DNA of 9,317 nt from Gammaproteobacteria bacterium (lineage in GTDB: Bacteria; Pseudomonadota; Gammaproteobacteria; Pseudomonadales; Oleiphilaceae): contig JAJUGC010000056.1 of NCBI GenBank assembly GCA_029268325.1, forward strand, positions 1 through 9,317, in the 5' to 3' direction. The notes beneath the pieces are model-generated. The model did not search any database. It was given only the letters and a program-made list of their open reading frames with translations, and was not told where the DNA came from. The position numbers and the translations under genes are program-made. Below, one piece after another: positions 6,288 through 9,317 of the stretch. Within the stretch, counting starts at the first letter, position 1; the number at the start of each line of letters is the position of its first letter.

Positions 6288-6298
6288 TATTCATAGGG
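6285..6298 (+). promoter_or_regulatory. Palindrome at the predicted dusB-fis transcription start
   Basis: CCCTAT and ATAGGG are perfect 6-bp arms with a 2-bp spacer (TC). It covers the predicted start point, so it could be an operator. As RNA, a 2-nt loop would force the last pair open and still give a short 5' terminal hairpin. No known regulator consensus is recognised. Confidence 0.35.
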
Positions 6299-6468
6299 CC
6301 CCCTGACAGGCTGTTCCTAACTCCACTTTCACCCCCGGGTTGAGAGGGATCGGACAGGCGATGGCCTTAAAGATGAAACACCTGCACAGCCCGAAGGCCC
6401 CTTCGCAGCCGCAAGGGTGCTGAAAGTGAGCCTGGGTTGTGCGCAATACGGTACTGACAGGTTTTTAG
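6299..6468 (+). promoter_or_regulatory. Structured dusB-fis 5' leader with competing hairpins
   Basis: The 316-nt gap before dusB has no long gene. Its second half is a leader with several complementary segments. A long-range stem pairs 6321-6331 with 6421-6430 (ten pairs, one bulged C). Inside it lie four segments that can pair in turn: GGCCTT (6363-6368) with AAGGCC (6394-6399); CGAAGG (6392-6397) with CCTTCG (6400-6405); and CCCTTcGC (6399-6406) with GCAAGGG (6411-6417). Adjacent pairings exclude each other, as in attenuators. No T-run follows the last hairpin. The 8-mer CTGACAGG occurs at 6303-6310 and again at 6454-6461, where it contains the weak dusB ribosome site. No known riboswitch class is recognised. 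Confidence 0.4.
6361..6423 (+). other. Possible 20-codon upstream ORF in the dusB leader
   Basis: An ATG at 6361 opens a 20-codon frame ending in TGA at 6421-6423. GGA (6352-6354) lies six bases before it as a possible ribosome site. The frame spans all four competing leader segments, and its stop overlaps the 3' arm of the long-range stem, so translation would reshape the leader. The peptide has three Lys, three Pro, two His and two Gln, with no run of one regulatory amino acid. Short frames like this arise by chance. Confidence 0.25.
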
Positions 6469-7458
6469 ATGGTGCAGATAGGTCCTTACACCCTGGAAAG
6501 CTGTCTGATTCTGGCCCCCATGGCCGGCGTCACAGACCTCCCGTTTCGACGCCTGTGCCGACAGATGGGAGCTGGGCTTGCGGTATCGGAAATGGTGATT
6601 TCAGACCACCGCCTCTGGCATACCCGCAAATCCAGGTTGCGCCTGGATCACCGGGGGGAGCAGGAACCCCGCTCCGTGCAGATTGCAGGCGGCGAGCCCC
6701 TGATGATGGCGGAAGCTGCGCGCCTGAACGAAGCCCGAGGCGCGCAGATTATCGACATCAATATGGGCTGCCCGGCCAAGAAAGTCTGCAACAAGGCCGC
6801 GGGATCCGCCCTACTGAAAGATGAAAAGCTGGTTGCAGATATCCTCCATGCCGTCGTCAACGCGGTGAAGGTTCCTGTTACCTTGAAAATACGTACTGGC
6901 TGGAGCCCGGAGCAGCGTAACGGTGTGCAAATCGCACGCATCGCCGAAGACGCCGGCATTCAGGCTCTGGCTGTGCATGGCCGCACCCGCGCCTGCGGTT
7001 ACAAGGGCGCGGCGGAGTACGACACCATTGCCGCCATAAAACAGGCGGTGCGGATTCCGGTCTTTGCTAACGGCGATATCGACTCGCCCCACAAAGCAAA
7101 GCAGGTTCTGCAACACACGGGGGCGGACGGACTGTTGATCGGTCGCGCTGCCCAAGGAAAACCCTGGATATTTCGGGAAATCCACCATTACCTCACCCAT
7201 GGTGAGACGCTCAAGCCACCAACGACTGCGGAGATCCGTGACATCCTGCTAGCCCACATTCGGGAATTGCATGAATTTTACGGGGACTTTATGGGCCCGC
7301 GCATCGCACGCAAGCATGTCGCCTGGTACTTGAACGCCCACCCGGGAGGGGAAGAGTTTAAACGTGACTTTAATCAGCTCGAGGATCCGGCCCGTCAGGT
7401 CGAGGCGCTGGCCAACCACTTCGAGCACCTGATCAATGTAGAGGAATTCGCCGCATGA
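6469..7458 (+). CDS. dusB: tRNA-dihydrouridine synthase B
   Basis: DusB is an FMN-dependent, NADPH-using enzyme that reduces a uridine in the tRNA D-loop to dihydrouridine. The 329-aa product opens with IGPYTLESCLILAPMAGVTDLPFR, which is the typical DusB start and supports ATG 6469. The TIM-barrel part contains QIAGGEP (71-77), DINMGCPAKKV (97-107) with the catalytic Cys101, LKIRTGW (139-145) with the conserved Lys140, VHGRTR (169-174), the FMN-phosphate region FANGDID (199-205) and LIGRAAQGKPWIF (223-235). A helical C-terminal domain follows. The ribosome site is weak (CAGG at 6458-6461). The gene overlaps fis by 4 nt, the same arrangement of dusB upstream of fis seen across gammaproteobacteria. 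In E. coli the fis promoter lies ahead of dusB. Confidence 0.96.
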   Translation: MVQIGPYTLESCLILAPMAGVTDLPFRRLCRQMGAGLAVSEMVISDHRLWHTRKSRLRLDHRGEQEPRSVQIAGGEPLMMAEAARLNEARGAQIIDINMGCPAKKVCNKAAGSALLKDEKLVADILHAVVNAVKVPVTLKIRTGWSPEQRNGVQIARIAEDAGIQALAVHGRTRACGYKGAAEYDTIAAIKQAVRIPVFANGDIDSPHKAKQVLQHTGADGLLIGRAAQGKPWIFREIHHYLTHGETLKPPTTAEIRDILLAHIRELHEFYGDFMGPRIARKHVAWYLNAHPGGEEFKRDFNQLEDPARQVEALANHFEHLINVEEFAA

Positions 7459-7763
7459 CCACTGAATCCGTTGTAGCCGCTCAAATCGCTCCTGAGAATT
7501 CCCATACTCTCACTGTCGACAAGGGCACCAGCCAGGCCAGAACACTGCGCGACAGCGTAGAAAACAGCCTGCAGAACTATTTTGCCCAACTGGACGGCGC
7601 ACCGGTCACGGACGTGTACCAAATGGTTCTTTCTGAAGTCGAAGCGCCCCTGCTGGAGCAGGTCATGCGCTACACCCGCAACAACCAGACCAAAGCCTCC
7701 ACCATGCTGGGCCTGAACCGGGGCACCCTGCGCAAGAAGCTGAAACAGTATGGTTTGCTATAA
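7455..7763 (+). CDS. fis: DNA-binding protein Fis
   Basis: Fis is a small dimeric nucleoid protein that bends DNA, activates rRNA promoters and peaks in early exponential growth. The 102-aa product is four residues longer than E. coli Fis (98 aa). The core LRDSVENSLQNYFAQLDG (31-48) covers the first dimerisation helix. EVEAPLLEQVMRYTRNNQTKA (61-81) forms the second helix and leads into the helix-turn-helix, whose recognition helix contains NRGTLRKKLKQYG (88-100). The N-terminus is variable, as usual for the beta-hairpin arm. ATG 7455 overlaps the dusB stop (ATGA), with GAGGA (7441-7445) as ribosome site, so fis is coupled to dusB and depends on the promoter ahead of dusB. A strong stem-loop with a T-rich tail follows the stop. 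Confidence 0.97.
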   Translation: MTTESVVAAQIAPENSHTLTVDKGTSQARTLRDSVENSLQNYFAQLDGAPVTDVYQMVLSEVEAPLLEQVMRYTRNNQTKASTMLGLNRGTLRKKLKQYGLL

Positions 7764-7785
7764 GGCCTGTTCGCATTAAATTAGC

Positions 7786-7795
7786 TCAATATTGA
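7786..7795 (+). promoter_or_regulatory. Perfect 10-bp palindrome between fis and purH
   Basis: TCAATATTGA is a perfect palindrome 23 nt past the fis stop and just ahead of the terminator-like hairpin. A weak promoter-like pair precedes it: TTGCTA (7755-7760) and TAAATT (7777-7782), 16 bp apart, four of six matches each. If that promoter is real, the palindrome would sit over its start point as an operator. The E. coli PurR consensus is not seen. Confidence 0.25.
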
Positions 7796-7801
7796 CCAGT
7801 G

Positions 7802-7830
7802 CGGGAGCCCAGGCTCCCGTCTTCATTTTT
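7802..7830 (+). terminator. Intrinsic terminator after fis
   Basis: CGGGAGCC (7802-7809) pairs perfectly with GGCTCCCG (7812-7819), in practice a 7-bp GC-rich stem with a 4-nt loop. The T-rich tail TCTTCATTTTT (7820-7830) follows at once. This is the best intrinsic terminator in the window. It lies only 22 nt before purH, so it could also act as an attenuator for purH. Confidence 0.75.
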
Positions 7831-7852
7831 CAACCTTGTGGTATCCGCAATC

Positions 7853-9317
7853 ATGGCAGACACTCAATCGGCTATCGTCATCAAGCGCGCCCTAATCAGC
7901 GTATCGGACAAAACCGGCGTGGTGGACTTCGCACGCGCCCTGCAAGACTTCCAGGTGGAAATCCTCTCCACAGGCGGCACCTACAAGCTGCTCAAGGACA
8001 ACGGCATCCCCGTGACGGAAGTGGCTGACTACACGGGCTTCCCGGAGATGATGGATGGTCGGGTGAAGACGCTGCACCCCAAGATCCACGGTGGCATCCT
8101 GGGCCGGCGCGGCACCGACGACGCGGTCATGCAGCAGCACGGCATCAACCCCATCGACCTGGTGGTGGTCAACCTCTACCCCTTCGAGCAGACCGTGGCC
8201 AACCCCGACTGCGACCTGCCAACGGCCATTGAGAACATCGACATCGGCGGCCCCACCATGGTGCGCTCCGCCGCCAAGAACCACAAGGACGTCGCCATTG
8301 TGGTCAACGCCTCGGACTACGATTCCGTCATCGCCGAGATGCGGGAGCACAACGGCGCCCTGACCTTCGACACCCGCTTCGACCTGGCGGTGAAGGCCTT
8401 CGAACATACCGCTTCCTACGACAGCGCCATTGCCAACTATCTGGGTCTGCGCGTGGAAGGTGGTAACGACCAGTTCCCACGCACCTTCAACCTGAACCTG
8501 GTGAAGGCCCAGGATATGCGCTACGGCGAAAACCCCCACCAGAAAGCCGCTTTCTATGTGGAGCGCAATCCCCAGGAGGCCTCCGTCGCCACGGCCCAGC
8601 AACTGCAGGGCAAGGAACTTTCCTTCAATAACGTGGCCGACACCGATGCCGCCCTGGAATGCGTCAAGCCCTTCGCCGATCCCGCCTGTGTGATCGTCAA
8701 GCACGCCAACCCCTGCGGTGTGGCAATCGGCACGGATATCCTGCAGGCCTATGAGCTGGCTTTTTCCACCGATCCGACCTCGGCTTTCGGCGGCATCATC
8801 GCCTTCAACCGGGAACTGGACGCCGCCACCGCCAAGGCCATTATTGACCGTCAGTTCGTGGAAGTAATCATCGCTCCCAGCGTGTCCGAAGACGCCCGCA
8901 ATATCGTTGCCACCAAGCCCAATGTACGCCTGCTGGCCTGTGGCGACATCTCTGGGGACCGGGTACCCGGCTTCGACTTCAAACGGGTCAACGGCGGGCT
9001 GCTGGTGCAAGAGCGGGATCTGGGCATGGTGGACATGTCCGAGTTGAAGATGGTGACCGAACGCGCGCCCACCGAACAGGAACTGGCTGACCTGTTGTTT
9101 GCCTGGGAAGTGGCCAAGTATGTGAAGTCCAACGCCATCGTCTATGCCAAGAACGGCCGTACCATCGGCATTGGTGCCGGCCAGATGAGCCGGGTCTACA
9201 GCGCCAAAATCGCCGGCATCAAGGCTGAAGACGAAGGCCTGGAAGTGCCGGGTTCAGTGATGGCGTCTGACGCGTTCTTCCCGTTCCGCGACGGTATCGA
9301 CGCGGCGGCCAAGGCCG
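7853..9317 (+). CDS. purH: Bifunctional AICAR formyltransferase / IMP cyclohydrolase (3' partial)
   Basis: PurH catalyses the last two steps of IMP synthesis: formylation of AICAR with 10-formyl-tetrahydrofolate, then ring closure. The frame runs off the right edge after 488 codons; the family is about 520-530 aa, so only the C-terminal end is missing. The N-terminal cyclohydrolase (MGS-like) domain shows STGGT (39-43), KTLHPKIHGG (72-81), NLYPF (107-111) and IGGPTMVRSAAKN (131-143). The formyltransferase domain shows RYGENPHQ (223-230), the catalytic Lys-His pair in VKHANPCG (Lys283, His284), TSAFGGIIAFN, and SDAFFPFRDGID near the cut. The ATG at 7853 fits the family N-terminus (IKRALISVSDKTG follows), though no clear Shine-Dalgarno precedes it. 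The fis terminator lies just upstream. Confidence 0.97.
   Translation, partial: MADTQSAIVIKRALISVSDKTGVVDFARALQDFQVEILSTGGTYKLLKDNGIPVTEVADYTGFPEMMDGRVKTLHPKIHGGILGRRGTDDAVMQQHGINPIDLVVVNLYPFEQTVANPDCDLPTAIENIDIGGPTMVRSAAKNHKDVAIVVNASDYDSVIAEMREHNGALTFDTRFDLAVKAFEHTASYDSAIANYLGLRVEGGNDQFPRTFNLNLVKAQDMRYGENPHQKAAFYVERNPQEASVATAQQLQGKELSFNNVADTDAALECVKPFADPACVIVKHANPCGVAIGTDILQAYELAFSTDPTSAFGGIIAFNRELDAATAKAIIDRQFVEVIIAPSVSEDARNIVATKPNVRLLACGDISGDRVPGFDFKRVNGGLLVQERDLGMVDMSELKMVTERAPTEQELADLLFAWEVAKYVKSNAIVYAKNGRTIGIGAGQMSRVYSAKIAGIKAEDEGLEVPGSVMASDAFFPFRDGIDAAAKA

Noticed and set aside
6385..6420. Resemblance of the dusB leader (CCGAAGG, GCAAGGG) to glycine riboswitch or SRP RNA fragments
   Set aside because: The defining conserved stretches of those RNAs, such as the glycine-riboswitch segment after the CCGAAGG loop or the SRP GGAAGGAAGCAGCC core, are absent. 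The similarity is limited to a few bases.
7892..9010. 372-codon open frame on the reverse strand across purH
   Set aside because: Shadow of purH: Gly/Val/His-rich, no domain or ribosome site, while purH motifs are intact on the + strand.

Overview
The window is about 9.3 kb of gene-dense, GC-rich chromosomal DNA, with every convincing gene on the + strand. It looks like a gammaproteobacterium of the Pseudomonas/Marinobacter type. The reasons are a type II dehydroquinase (aroQ) directly ahead of accB-accC, a zinc-ribbon/DUF3426 membrane protein between prmA and dusB, and a dusB-fis pair followed by purH. From memory, the order matches the P. aeruginosa PA4843-PA4854 neighbourhood, with some genes missing, and it is related to the E. 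coli accBC...prmA-dusB-fis cluster. I see no mobile element, CRISPR array, tRNA or rRNA. The genus assignment is an inference.

Layout. (1) 1-844: 3' part of a response regulator with a receiver domain and a GGDEF (diguanylate cyclase) domain, cut by the left edge. (2) 845-1090: intergenic leader with two perfect hairpins just ahead of aroQ. (3) 1091-4255: tightly packed aroQ, accB, accC and prmA, with gaps of 9, 14 and 1 nt, probably one operon. (4) 4256-4487: spacer with two stem-loops. (5) 4488-6152: TTG-started zinc-ribbon/DUF3426 membrane protein with a long, acidic, low-complexity linker. (6) 6153-6468: the most information-rich non-coding stretch. It holds a long hairpin, an A-tract-rich promoter with a C-rich start region, a Fis-like site, and a leader of roughly 180 nt with competing hairpins and a 20-codon upstream ORF. 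(7) 6469-7763: dusB and fis, overlapping by ATGA. (8) 7764-7852: a palindrome and an intrinsic terminator-like hairpin. (9) 7853-9317: purH, cut by the right edge.

The genes serve growth-linked housekeeping: aromatic amino acid precursors (AroQ), malonyl-CoA for fatty acids (AccB/AccC), methylation of the translation apparatus (PrmA, ribosomal protein L11), tRNA dihydrouridine (DusB), nucleoid organisation and rRNA activation (Fis) and purine synthesis (PurH). The cyclic-di-GMP enzyme at the left edge is probably a separate transcription unit.

I find no convincing new multi-gene system. The observations most worth a second look are regulatory: the dusB-fis leader with its attenuator-like set of competing hairpins overlapping a small ORF, the rrn-like dusB-fis promoter, and the terminator-like hairpin between fis and purH, which leaves almost no room for a purH promoter downstream of it. 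All of these are read by eye and lack computed folding or expression data.
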